A DNA stretch of 64,000 bases from Hymenopellis radicata. Its lineage: Eukaryota; Basidiomycota; Agaricomycetes; Agaricales; Physalacriaceae. Positions 33,768 to 44,678 of this stretch are shown here, piece by piece. The DNA lies in NCBI GenBank assembly GCA_015501595.1, contig JADNRX010000040.1, positions 174,913 to 238,912 of the forward strand, in the 5' to 3' direction. Position numbers and translations under genes: made by a program. The notes beneath the pieces are model-generated. The model saw nothing but the letters and a program-made list of their open reading frames with translations. It searched no databases and was not told where the DNA came from. Every line of letters begins with the position of its first letter. Positions within the stretch are counted from its first letter, which is position 1.

Positions 33768-36475
33768 TTGCCTAGAGGCATGATGCGCCTCACGTGGTTG
33801 TTCGCCTCTTTGACACTGACCGTCATCACGTCCACCTTATTCCTGCTCCCTGGGGGTGGCAAGACGCGTTCGAGTGAGCTGATACTTACGATTTCTTCAA
33901 GTCATATTGATTCGTCCTGGACAGCGCAACTAGAATCTTCACTTCCGTCGTCTTGTTTTCTGCTACTTTGTGGCGCGTTAGGTAGGTCATTGAATCTTCC
34001 CTTTTTTTCATCTAGCTAAAACCACCTGGAACGTAGCGATATCAGATGACTACGGACTCAAACTTAATCCGCTGCACTAACTGTGCTCTTCTCTTCCTTC
34101 GGCCTAGTGCACCCGGCCAGACGCGCACAGCCCGCGTAGAGGAACTTCTCTGCCAGAACCATCCTCCACATGACGTCGAGCTCTCCGGTTTTCGCAAAGT
34201 CGTGGAGGACACGCCCGCTGCGCTTCGGGATCTCGACGCGAAGATTTCCCAGGCCCGGGAATTGTTGAATACTCTCCTCTCGGAACGCATGCAAGTGCAG
34301 TCGCACTTCGAAGATGCAAAATCACTCCTCCATCCCATGCGTTCCATCCCCGATGAAGTTCTAGCTGAAATATTCGACCGTTGCCTGGTGAAGGCTTACA
34401 GCCTTCAAATTCCCGACGCGCTCGACCCAGGAGGAGCCCCTTGGCTTCTCACTCGAGTCTGTCGTCGTTGGAGAGCGCTTGTAGTCAATAATCCTCAGCT
34501 GTGGACATATCTCTTGGTTGATTTTGACAAGCATATCGACCACATTACACCTCGTCAGTGTATATATAAAGTGGGGCTTTTCATCGAGCGGTCGAAAGGA
34601 CTGCCCATGACAGTTTATCTTGGGAGCGAGGGAAATATTACGGACCACGCGGTCATCCCAGCTCTTGAAGTCATCATTCCCCGTTGGAAATATTTGCACG
34701 TGGACCTTCCCCGGACATCCTTGCAATGCCTTTCGGGAAACCATTTCTCAATGCTCCAAACACTCATTTTTAAGTACAGTACGGAGGAAGAGTGGGATGT
34801 AACCGTTGATGTATTTCAACCAACGACGGCGCCTGTCCTTCGAAAATTGCATGTCTCTGTTGCTAAGCCCTGGCGAGCGTTAGAGCACGTCAGGCTCCCT
34901 TGGTCTCAACTTACCTCTATCGTGTGCTTTCCAGCCTTCGACGCAGATGCTTTGACCCGTTTACGCACCTTGACAAACTTGGAGGAGCTCGATGTCAGGG
35001 CTTCCGGCGTCCGTACCCCCATTCGAAATATCGTTCCCCTTCCGAAGCTCTGGCGCCTCTCTGTCGCCGAGGACAGCAATGCCGTGGGATGCAGTGCAGA
35101 GTTTTTGACCGCCTTGGCGGTGCCTCTGCTAGCTAAGCTCTTCCTGGCATTTCCGAATGACTCGGTAATCCTTTTTCCGACGTCGCCGCTTTCATTTGGG
35201 AACCTAACCACGCTATGCCTCTCTTGCGAGATGAATTCGCATGTCGAGAACACCGGACATCTTTTGAACTTCCTCACCCTTACCCAGCATGTCGAATGTT
35301 TGCGCTTTTATGATTTTGCAATGACAGTCGAGTTCTTTGAGGGCCTAACATTCAAGGATGGTAGCCCTTGAGACTGCCGTGTCTGCGCTCCTTGGACATT
35401 GGCAGATGCAAGTTTGCTCCTACATTCCCTGACAATCTCTGCCCGCTCGTCGATATGTTATACTCTAGACTGCCGGGGGATGGACAGGATGCGCACGGAA
35501 GTGGTCAGGGCTCGGGTTCGGAGTCACAACCACCCGCGTCTGTCTAAACACAGTTCAGCTTGCCCGTCCGGTATATCGTCGTTTGGAGCTGGAAAAACCG
35601 GATCTGTTTTCAAAGTTGAGCATGGACCTTCAACCTGAATGTTGCTTCGACTTCTATTTGTTGTAGGAAACATTTCTTATTCACTCGATGTATCTAGATC
35701 AGTGCCGTGGAACGAAGTACGACTCTCCAATGTGCAATAACTTGTTCTGTCATTTCAGGGTTCATTCGTGCGCATCTCAGTCTATGAAACTGGTGTGCAG
35801 CCGCAGTGGCGGAAACATACTCAAGAAATTCTTACGATTCTCGAACCAGCACATATGGGAGCAATTCGAATCGGGACGGCGTCGTGAGGAGGAAGGACGA
35901 CATGTTGTAACTGAAAACTGCCTCGCAGTCGTAATTCTCGCGATGATGAAGACAAACTCGCCGTCATAATGTGATTTGATTGTATACGCGTCCGATGATG
36001 TAGACGCGTACAAGCATGCTTTGTTGTGATTTGTTCCCATAGTTCCACCAGTAGGGGAAGGATGATGACGCTAGAACGCGCGTCAGAAGATGATGATGAT
36101 GCCGTTAAAGAAGAACGCGACGTGTGCAGTGGGGACTCGGGAGGTGATCAAAACATCAAGTTCCTCCGATGTATTGGTAGGCGAACGGGACCGAAATGGT
36201 GCTTAAATGTGCACAGTGTTGAGATGTTTCATTCATACAGTGTCGACAAACGACATGCTTCATCCTATTATTCGGGACGAAGAAGTGCTCTGAATGTTAT
36301 AGTACATTGTGGCGTATTTGGTTCATCGATAGTCCGACTGTCGTGTTCCTCGATGAATACTTATATCTACCGAGAATTCTGAAATGCATTTTCGGTAGGT
36401 TCCTTGGCAGAAAAAATTAGATAGAGTAAGCGCAACCAACAAGAGTTGGAACACTGATTAATGAGCAGAATGATA
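33768..36475. repeat. Segmental duplication, copy 1 (partner 41125-44480)
   Basis: Non-coding leader, F-box gene and 3' flank are all repeated in direct orientation about 7.4 kb downstream. Leader landmarks: CACGTGGTTGTTCGCC and GTTCGAGTGAGCTGATACTT. Trailer landmarks: GTATACGCGTCCGATGATGT and CAACCAACAAGAGTTGGAAC. Copy 2 carries extra leader sequence and a different small trailer insertion. Confidence 0.85.
34046..35665 (+). pseudogene. F-box protein A, 3' end frameshifted
   Basis: The first 441 codons (34046-35371) are open. They encode a possible Cys pair (CTNC) near the N-terminus, a coiled coil (LRDLDAKISQARELLNTLL), an F-box reading SIPDEVLAEIFDRC then LTRVCRRWRALVVNNPQLW, and leucine-rich sequence. 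F-box proteins select substrates for SCF ubiquitin ligases. Compared with copy B, one C is missing in the run near 35361 (AGCCC versus AGCCCC), so the frame stops at once after DGSP. The rest of the homologous 3' end (to about 35665) is out of frame and carries further small deletions near 35510. Truncation removes only about 95 residues, so a shortened protein is possible. Confidence 0.8.
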
Positions 36476-36477
36476 TC
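35666..36477. other. 3' flank of F-box A, non-coding
   Basis: Shared with the flank of F-box B. It contains GATGATGATGATG near 36089 and no supported reading frame. Confidence 0.5.
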
Positions 36478-36650
36478 AGGTACTGAGGACTTTCTTCGAA
36501 TGAATGACCCTTTGTTTCATTCAGGTTAACGCGTTGCAGTTGTTGGAGTATGAAAAAGGGAGAATGTCATCTCCACCTGGCGTCTCCTATGCGATGATCA
36601 TTAACCTTGCGATTAGCAAGGTCTGACCAGCAATCGCTCGCATGCCATTT
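36478..36650. repeat. Direct repeat, right copy flanking F-box gene A
   Basis: Partner of 33590-33760, same orientation, with small indels. It lies between the end of segmental duplication copy 1 and the fatty acid synthase fragment. No equivalent was found after F-box gene B near 44480. Confidence 0.8.
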
Positions 36651-36767
36651 TTCTTCTTCTGACAGCTAGCGCCTCGGGAGGTAAAGTGCACCATTGTGCT
36701 CAGATTTTGCCCGACGTGGAAGTAACAGGGAAGCACCTCAGAGGTGGTTGCGTCTGTGCAAGCTTCT

Positions 36768-37761
36768 TCTGATGGAAGTGGGGAAGATGGATTTCATGAT
36801 AGCCTAGGTAAAAGGTGAGTTAAAGTCAAGAAACCAGCAACACAAAGAATGAACACACCTGCCAGCCCGTAACAATGGCGAAGTCCATAGGCGCCGTAAT
36901 CTTATCAGTACGAGCAGTCTTGAACGCCTCAGACTGGTTTCCGACTACAGCACAGAACTGCTCGACTGCGGCAGCCTCGATGGTAACCTCTGGTCCTTCG
37001 AAAACCTCGGAAACGTCGAGACCAGGCATGGTGCTATCATCGCCATACCACAACTTCCAGTAGAATTCCTTGATGCGAGTGTTTCGACCCTCCGAGACTT
37101 CGTGGATTGGATTAGAGCCTTGTGAGGGAGTGTACTGGAACAACAGCGGCAACGCGACGGACGAATCTTGACGATCCTCGTACATGGTGACTGAAATCAC
37201 ATTGGTCGAGGAACTCTGCGTGATCTCGACAGCCTTGAACTCAGGCTTGTGCTCTCCGAAAGAACGCGCAGCACCATAGATGACAACTGACGAGGCAGAG
37301 ACGTGCACCTTCTGGTTGGGACGAGGGATCAGGAGACGGCGCATAGGGTTGTCGATATATGCCGTGCCCTGAACGATGGTGGGAGACATGACGAGCGCTC
37401 GCAACCAGCTCAACTGAGGACCGGCCAATGTCTCGAGCCACTCCGACGCAGTGGGAAGAGCGGTACCGAACTCGTAAACTGTGGTCTCCCCCGACTTCGA
37501 GACTGTAACATTGGAGCAGCTCGGCACGGTGGTGGGTCGGTCAGCGAGGTAATCGACCGTCGGGACCTTGCTAGCGTCGCCCGCGTATTTGCTATCGAGA
37601 AGGCGCTTGATGAGGGAGTCGTTCACATCGCCGAGCATCTCTTTGATGGGCTGGTCCTTGACGGTCGAATGCTTCACAGCCATAGGTCCTTGAAGAATAC
37701 AAACACGTTGAGGGTCTTGGTCGAAGACTGCCTCGATATCCTCAGCAGCCCAAAGTGAGTC
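36768..37761 (-). pseudogene. Fatty acid synthase beta-subunit fragment (inverted piece)
   Basis: Exon 37761-36859 encodes about 300 residues matching the middle of fungal FAS beta (the region after the enoyl reductase, entering the dehydratase part). It begins DSLWAAEDIEAVFDQDPQR and includes YGAARSFGEHKPEF, KEFYWKLWYGDD, FEGPEVTIEA and VGNQSEAFKTARTDKI, ending DFAIVTGWQ. A 51 nt intron (36808-36858 approximately) is followed by AIMKSIFPTS, where homology stops near 36768. An acceptor (TTTTCAG) precedes the first exon, so it was cut out of a larger gene with its introns intact. The expected next residues are found on the opposite strand at 37782. Most FAS domains are absent: a gene fragment, not a functional enzyme. 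Confidence 0.85.
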
Positions 37762-37781
37762 CTGAAAACAGAGTTAGCATG

Positions 37782-37857
37782 ACGAAAGACGGCGACCTCT
37801 TGCGGTTGGTTCACCTGTCCAACGGCTTCCGTATGATCCACGGCGCTCGTCCCTTAC
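37782..37857 (+). pseudogene. Fatty acid synthase beta-subunit fragment (continuation, opposite strand)
   Basis: The plus strand reads KDGDLLRLVHLSNGFRMIHG then ARPLR. This is the conserved segment that directly follows MKxIFP in fungal FAS beta, and its first residues continue exactly where the minus-strand fragment ends. Homology is lost within about 25 codons, followed by a stop. It places a rearrangement breakpoint at about 37762-37782. Confidence 0.8.
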
Positions 37858-37987
37858 GTACATGCACGGTACCGGCATGATTGTTCACTGAGTCGGCGCT
37901 GAATACTTAGTAGGAGAATCTGTCCACTGACTCTAGTAGTAGCCTGACCGTCACTCGCTTACCCTTTCACGAGCCAATGCAAGCGAG

Positions 37988-38011
37988 CGAGGGCGGGAAA
38001 GCCCGCCCTCG
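37988..38011. repeat. Perfect GC-rich hairpin
   Basis: CGAGGGCGGG, loop AAAG, then CCCGCCCTCG: a 10 bp perfect stem with a 4 nt loop in otherwise ordinary DNA between the FAS fragment and the left terminal-repeat-like end. No gene ends close enough to call it a terminator. Confidence 0.6.
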
Positions 38012-38829
38012 GTCGGCGAGCATTAGCGGGGCGGACTTACTAGTATATCAGAGCTCTATAGCACCTACTTATGTGAAGAGGAAAATTCCGATTTGCAAGG
38101 TTTGCTACAACTTCACTGACAGATTAGTGGCATGATGTACATCAGGAAAAAGCCTCCCAGGTATTCTGGGGAAAATCCAGCACTAATTAGTACTATTCTC
38201 AGGAATCATGCTATTCCTACTAAGATACACAAAAGAGATGCCATTAGGGCAACCTTACTGGCAGCCCGAACTAATCTGAATAAATGTTCACACATTGCAT
38301 GACAGAAATGGCAGTGCCCAATGAATTTGTGAAATTAGCAGGTAAATGATACTAGTACGGTCGAAAATATTGTTACCGTATGCTCCAAACTCACGGAAAG
38401 AAGGGTCCTACTCGACGTACACACTGGAGGCTCGGTCCGTTACGATGACACGGTGGTAACGATTCTGACGCCTTGCACGCTCAACGGCAGAGAGACGTTA
38501 ACAGTCGCATCGGTCTGTGGGATGGTAAATATGTGCTGAAATTTTCACAAGCGAACAGACATACGGTTAGGTCCCTGGCGCCGCCACTGAGGGAACATGA
38601 GAGAACGAATATCAGAGAACAACATCACACGTCCGGCTTCTCATACTGTTACAGTCATACAAATCCAGTCGGTACATCGACACGTCTGGCTGGGTCAACG
38701 TCTGCCGCAGGACCATAACGATGCCGTATGCTCCATGCCGTGGTAGCATTCTCCCGAGTCCCGGCTATCTGCAGTCTCACGAGTTAGTTTAGACGAGGAT
38801 ATCAGCATTAGAAGAAATGAGTTGGATTT

Positions 38830-39831
38830 AAAATTTCACCTCAGCCTGACGAGGCCAACGATGGGTTCCATACTGGGGATAGAGCGGCTTCAAGGTGTTG
38901 ACCTTCAAACGACCGAAGGACTGCCAGTTCGGAGTCATAATCCCGACGCAGCGGCCATGTCCCACCGAAGTGTTGTCCGCCCATGACCGAGTACAACTGC
39001 ACGTGTAGCGGCCAACGACATGGGAGAGAATGGTGCCCGTGGGTTGTGGTTGGTGTCATCGTCGTCGTCGTCCCAGGGAACAGCAGCGAGTCGAATCTGT
39101 TTGGATAAGGTAAGTACTAGGGCATGCATGAAAAGAATAACAGACGCACGAAACAGCAGTGAGCCCAGCACGGACGTCCGCGCTCGATAGATAAGGCCCT
39201 TTGCATTCTCCGTATCATCGGCTCGACCATTGAAGGCGCTCATCCCGCCGGCCCCGACAGTCATCCATCACAGCGCGAGGACGGATTCTCTGGCGCTTTG
39301 ACAACGACGTAACCATGTTAAGCGCGTCAAAGACGTCGAGAGGAGATACGGAGGTCGTGATGAGAAAAGACTACAGCCTACAATAGACACTTATGTTAGA
39401 GTCAAACTTAGGTTGGGGATAAAATACGCACCAGCTGCAGATGATGGACTCCCCGCCGGCTACATGGGGTCTCTATGTCAGGGTTCACAATAATGTCGCG
39501 CCTGGAGGACTCCGCCGACGCGCTACACGAGAATATAAGTGAATGTCACATCATGCAAAGCGGGCAGTGCACCTTTGAGTGCCTTCATACCCACTCCCGC
39601 AAACCAGGCCAGTGCAGTGTCCTTTCCCGGAAGCGACGCGGCACTTTCGTCAGGATGAAATGTGAAGTTAGACGTGTCTGGAGCAGAGGGATGCCGGCGG
39701 GACAACTGAGAACACACGGGGTAGGAAATGGAGATGGTCGTGGAGTAGACAGGAAATTGTTCAAGTCCAAATCGACGGTCCAGACGCATGTGGTCCGTGC
39801 GTGGGTGCGAAGCGCCCACGTGCATGTTCAA
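38830..39831 (-). other. Possible unrecognised gene or remnant
   Basis: Several minus-strand stretches look protein-like and are bordered by plausible splice sites: DESAASLPGKDTALAWFAGV (near 39600), SSRRDIIVNPDIETPCSRRG with an apparent intron GTGCGT...TTGTAG, SPLDVFDALNMVTSLSKRQR, and near 38850 the segment PNWQSFGRLKVNTLKPLYPQ then YGTHRWPRQ. I cannot assemble one continuous frame and do not recognise a family. It lies inside the 38136-41129 interval, so it could be cargo of an element. Confidence 0.25.
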
Positions 39832-41100
39832 CTTCGAGCCATTTTTCGAACTCCGCCTTCACGACCTTTCCCTCTCTCCGTCACACTACATCTGCCACGG
39901 CGGCGCTGTTCGCTTATACCTGGCCCGCCTGCTAATAAAGTGCTCGCACTGTGGTCACTATGCGTAGCACGAGAGTTCGACCAGCTCATTGCTATGGGTT
40001 GCTTGCCGGTGAGTACTGGTCAACGAGTCTATTCTCCGCAACCCTGTTCGTGAGCCGTTCAGCTCCTGATCATGATGTCCATTCTCCGGGTGGTAGGAAC
40101 ATTCTTGGGTGAGTTCCGCTATTCATTGAGCTCTGACCGCTTCCAAGTCTCCCATTTTATAGGTATACTACGTGCCTGGTAATGGCCGCCACATATTCTG
40201 GCTCTCTGCTCATTTAGGTGCGTGTCCTCACACAGCGCGAATCCCCCGCTAATCATGTTCCAGGCTTCCGCCGTCTCATCGCGCAACGCTTGTCCTTTAA
40301 AGAGACTGAGATTTTTCGAGACGGACGTGCGTCGTGTTTGTGCCCACGCTATCTTCCACAGTCTGACGCTGATCTACAGCAAAGGTTACCAAGCATTCGC
40401 GAGCACTCGCATATCTGCTCCTCGTCGCTGCCGTAAGCCAGGAACCGTTCTATATGGATCCGGCTGGTATGTGGCTCGCTGTCCGGATGTATTTACTATC
40501 GCAAGCGACGCATGGTGCCTCCGTGGTAAATGTTCGTCTCTTCCACGTTCATTTATTGATGTCCTTCTAGTCGCCTCTGTCCTACACCCGGTCACCCCAC
40601 GCTCGACCTGCAACAAAACTAGGACTCGCCGAGATGTGCTAGCGCTAGCCCTCTCTTCCCCTGCGCTGACACTCTGATGCTGATCTACACCAAAGGTCCT
40701 CAAGCTCATATCTACTCCTCCGTCACGGGAACCGTTCTATTCGGATCCAACTGGTGTGGTTCCACATCAGGTTATGTCGTACTAGTTCGTACCTATGTAG
40801 TACCTCGTATCTAGATCATGTAGCACACTCATTTGCAATTTCATTCACTATCGTCTGCATTGGTCTGAACTGGGTACAAGCCTACAACTCGGTGTAATGT
40901 GGTGGAGATATGAGAGGGATAACATGCTGGTTTGCTAGAATTCTGGGAGAAATGGGCAGAAAATGCTGTTCTTTTCCCCGGTAATCGAGCTGAAATAGCC
41001 AGGGGACCTATTTAAAAAGTAAACATCTGACAAATGGTGCTATTCCTTCTAATAGAGGCAGAATAGCCAGATTAGCACTCTTCTACGGCTAATCTCAAAA
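39832..41100. other. No gene seen
   Basis: About 1.3 kb without supported coding sequence. Short open frames at 40218-40709 on both strands lack domain or splice support. AT-richer sequence begins near 40780 and leads into the right terminal-repeat-like end. Confidence 0.35.
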
Positions 41101-41368
41101 TATTACCTGGGCACCTTTTTCCTGATGTACCTCACGTGGTCGTTCGCCTCTTTGACACTGACCATCATCACGACCACCTAATTCGTGCTCCCTGGGGGTG
41201 CAGGACTAACGAGGTACGTACCCACTCTAAGCTCCGTATCAGTCCTACTTAAGAGCCATAAGACGCGATAAGGGACTGCGCCTATTAGCAACGGCCTCGC
41301 GCTTCACGTGTTCGAGTGAGCTGATACTTCCGGTTTCTTCAAGTCATATTGGTCCTGGACAGCGAAAC

Positions 41369-41559
41369 TAGAATCTTCACCTCCGTCTTCTTGCTATCTG
41401 CTACTTTGTGGCGCGTCAGGTAGGTCAATGAATCTTCCCTTTTGTAATCCAGCTCAAGCCACCTAGAATCTTCACCTCTGTTTTCTTGTTATCTGCTACT
41501 TTGGGGCGCGTCAGGTAGGTCAATGAAGCTTCCCTTTTTGTCATCCAGCTCAAACCACC
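41369..41559. repeat. Two-copy 95 bp tandem duplication upstream of F-box B
   Basis: TAGAATCTTCACCTC starts at 41369 and again at 41464. Both copies continue through CTACTTTG, GCGCGTCAGGTAGGTCAATG and CAGCTCAA. The paralogous leader near 33932 has only one copy, so the duplication arose after the segmental copy. Confidence 0.85.
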
Positions 41560-41617
41560 TGAAGCGTTGTGTCGTCCTACGCTTCCACGAAAAAAAGAAG
41601 AAACGTAGCGATCTCAG

Positions 41618-43254
41618 ATGACTAAGGACTCAAACTCAGTCCGCTGCACTAATTGTGCTCTTCTCTTCCTTCGGCCTAGTGCACGGGGCCAGAAGCGCAC
41701 AGCCCGCGTAGAGGAACTTCTCCGCCAGAACCATCCTCCCCATGACGTCGAGCTCTCCCATTTTCGCAAAGTCGTGGAGGACACGCCCGCGGCGCTTCGG
41801 GATCTCGACGCGAAGATTTCCCAGGCCCGGGAATTGCTGGATACTCTCCTCTCGGAACGCAAGCAAACGCAGTCGCACTTCGAAGACGCAAAATCACTCC
41901 TCCATCCCATGCGTTCCATCCCCGACGAGGTTCTAGCCGAAATATTTGGCCATTGCATGGTGAAGGTTTACAGCTTTGAAACTCTCGAGTCGCTCAACCG
42001 GGAGGAGCCCCTTGGCTTCTGACTCGAGTCTGTCGTCGTTGGCGAGCGCTTGCAGTCAATCTTCCCCAGCTGTGGACATATCTCGCGCTTGATTTCGACA
42101 AGCATATCGGCCACATTACGCCTCGTCAGTGTGCGTACAGAGTGGGGCTCTTCATCGAGCGGTCGAAAGGACTGCCCATGACAGTTTATCTTGGGAGCGA
42201 GGAAAATATTACGGACCACGCAGTCATCCCAGTTCTTGAAGTCACCATCCCCCGTTGGAAATATTTGGACGTGGACCTTCCCCGGACATCCTTGCAATGC
42301 CTTTCGGGAAACCATTTCTTAAAGCTCCAAGGACTCATTTTTAGGTACAATACGGAGGACGAGTGGGATGTAAACGTTGATGTATTTCAACCAACGACGA
42401 CGCCTGTCCTTCGAAAATTGCAGGTCTCTGTCGCTAGGCCCTGGCGAGCGTTAGGGCACGTCAGGCTTCCTTGGTCTCAAGTTACCTCTATCGCGTCCTT
42501 CCCAGCCTTCGACGCAGATGCTTTGACCCGTTTACGCACCTTGACAAACTTGGAGGAGCTTCGAGTCGAGGTCAGTACCTCCGGCGTCCGTAACCCCAAT
42601 CCAGATGTTGTCCCGCTTCCAAAGCTCCGACGTCTCTCCGTCGAAGAGAGCGACAATGCTCTGGGACGTAGCGCAGAGTTTTTGACCACACTCAGAGTTC
42701 CTGCGCTATCTAATCTCTTCCTCGACTTTCCGAATGACTCGGTAACCCTTTTTCCGACGTCGCCGCTTTCATTTGGGAACCTAACCACGCTAAGCCTCTC
42801 TTGCGAGATGAACTCGCATAGCGAGAGCACCGGACATCTCTTGAACTTCCTCACCCTTACCCAACATGTCGAATGTTTGCGCTTTTATGATCTTGGAATC
42901 ACAGTCGAGTTCTTTGAGGGCCTCACATTCAAGGATGGTAGCCCCTTGAGACTGCCATGTCTGCGCTCCTTGGACATTGGCAGATGCCTGTTTGCTCCTA
43001 CATTCCCTGCCAATCTCTCCCCGCTCGTCGATATGCTATACTCCAGACTGCCGGGGGATGGACAGGATGTACACGGAAGCGGGCAGGGCTCGGGTTCCCC
43101 CAGCTTGGAGTCGAAAACCTCCCGCGTATATCTGAACACAGTTCGGCTTGCCCGTCCGGTATATCGTCGTTTGGAGCTGGAAAAACCAGATCTGTTTTCA
43201 AAGTTGAGCATGGACATGCATCCAGAATGTTACTTCGATTTCTATGAGTTGTAG
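41618..43254 (+). pseudogene. F-box protein B, frameshifted within the F-box
   Basis: Close paralogue of F-box A. The first frame (41618-42022) covers the coiled coil and SIPDEVLAEIFGHC, then shifts: near 41995 the sequence has one base fewer than copy A (CAACCGGGAGG versus CGACCCAGGAGG), and it stops at GF inside the F-box. An open frame from about 42142 to 43254 continues with SKGLPMTVYLGS, leucine-rich sequence, and the intact C-terminus ending ECYFDFYEL. The 3' half that is broken in copy A is intact here. A functional F-box protein would need the missing base, so the locus is most likely a pseudogene. Confidence 0.8.
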
Positions 43255-44678
43255 GAAACATTTCTTTTTCACTCGATGTATCTAGATCAGTACTATGGCA
43301 CGAAGTACGACGTCTCCAATGTGCAATAACTTGTTCTGTCATTTCAGGGTTCATTTCGTGCGCATCTTAGTCTATGAAACCGGTGTGCAGCCGCAGTGGC
43401 GGAAACATACATACTCAAGTTACGCGCTCTCCTGGAAGATTTTCATACAGAGACAGTGACGAACAAGAAAAGTGCGGATGGTGCAAAGGTAAAGTTCGTT
43501 GAAGTTGAGCATGTATAGCCTTCGGCGCCCAGGATCTTTTGACCCTTTGCAGAGCATGAGCAGATCTTCGAGCGTGAAGAGCATCAACGAGACGTTTTGC
43601 CGTACTCACTTACATCCGACCAACGTGTTCATGGGTCCTCTTAGCCAGGCGAAGTATGAGTGACTGGCAAGTGCATATTTATTACAGTGTAAAGTAGCGT
43701 ACCAATCGAGAGATTTTGGCCCTTTCCGGGGCCATTTTCTGAGAGTTCTTGAGAGTCAAACACGAGTACTTTGCTCTGCACCCACGCAGAATTCCGGAGC
43801 CAGCAAATGTGCGAGCGTTTTGCGCCCTCTTGCCGTCGAGAGTTTTAACTGTTGCCGCGATCTGTCTTGGGTTTATTCACGCGAATCGGGACGGCGTCGT
43901 GAGGAGGAAAGACGACATGTTGTAACTGAAACCGCCTCGCAGCCGTAATTCTCGCGATGATGAAGACAAACTCGCCGTCATAATGTGATTTGATTGTATA
44001 CGCGTCCGATGATGTAGACGCGTATGAGCATGCCTTGTTGTGATCTGTTCCCATAGTTCCACCAGTAGCGGAAGGATGATGACGCTAGAACGCGCGTCAG
44101 AAGAAGATGATGATGGTCAAACGAAGAACGCGACGTGTGTGGGGACGCGGGAGGTGATCAAAGCATCAAGTTCCTCCGACGTATTGGTAAGCGACCGAAA
44201 TGGTGCTCATAACACCTTAAATGTGCACAGTGTTGAGATGTTCCATCCATACAGTGTCGACAAAGGACATCCATCATCCTACTATCGGGGACGAAGAAGT
44301 GCTCTGAATGTTATAGTACATTGTGGCGTACTTGGTTCATCGAGTTTGTAGTCCAGTCCGACTGTCGTGTTTCTCGATGAATACATCTACCGGGAATTCC
44401 GAAATGCATCTTAAGAGAGAAAATTAGAGATAGAGTAAGCGCAACCAACAAGAGTTGGAACACTGATTAATGAGCGAATGATATCAGGCTTACTACCGCT
44501 TAGTTTTCAATCAATCATTATCAAATGATTGAGAATGCTGTGCGTGTCATTTGAAACTCGTTTGTGAGTCAGCGAAGGCCAAGGAATTTCTCATTTAGGG
44601 CTGCGGAGATGCGGGCCGATCCAGATAGATTTGCCTTTCTGCACCTTGACGTATCTCCATCATCACTTGTCAATGTCT
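43255..44678. other. Non-coding flank of F-box B and TF-A promoter
   Basis: To about 44480 this is repeated from the flank of F-box A, with a private stretch at 43400-43870. The remaining 200 bp must contain the promoter of the transcription factor starting at 44679. A TCAATCAATCATT stretch near 44507 is the only short repeat noticed. Confidence 0.4.

Larger units (their letters stand above)
38136..41129. repeat. Pair of inverted terminal-repeat-like ends about 3 kb apart
   Basis: Left end 38136-38164 reads GTACATCAGGAAAAAGCC then TCCCAGGTA. The reverse complement of 41101-41129 reads GTACATCAGGAAAAAGGT then GCCCAGGTA, so about 25 of 28 bases match. Such ends could bound a DNA transposon or mark two MITE-like fragments. 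I see no transposase and no target-site duplication, and the right end coincides with the start of segmental duplication copy 2. Element status is therefore uncertain. Confidence 0.4.
41125..44480. repeat. Segmental duplication, copy 2 (partner 33768-36475)
   Basis: Direct-orientation copy with leader, F-box gene B and 3' flank. It differs by about 110 bp of additional leader near 41195-41310, a leader tandem duplication, and roughly 500 bp of unmatched sequence in the trailer near 43400-43870. Confidence 0.85.

Noticed and set aside
39475..40053. 193-codon plus-strand open frame
   Set aside because: It lacks any recognisable motif and lies opposite stretches on the minus strand that look more protein-like.
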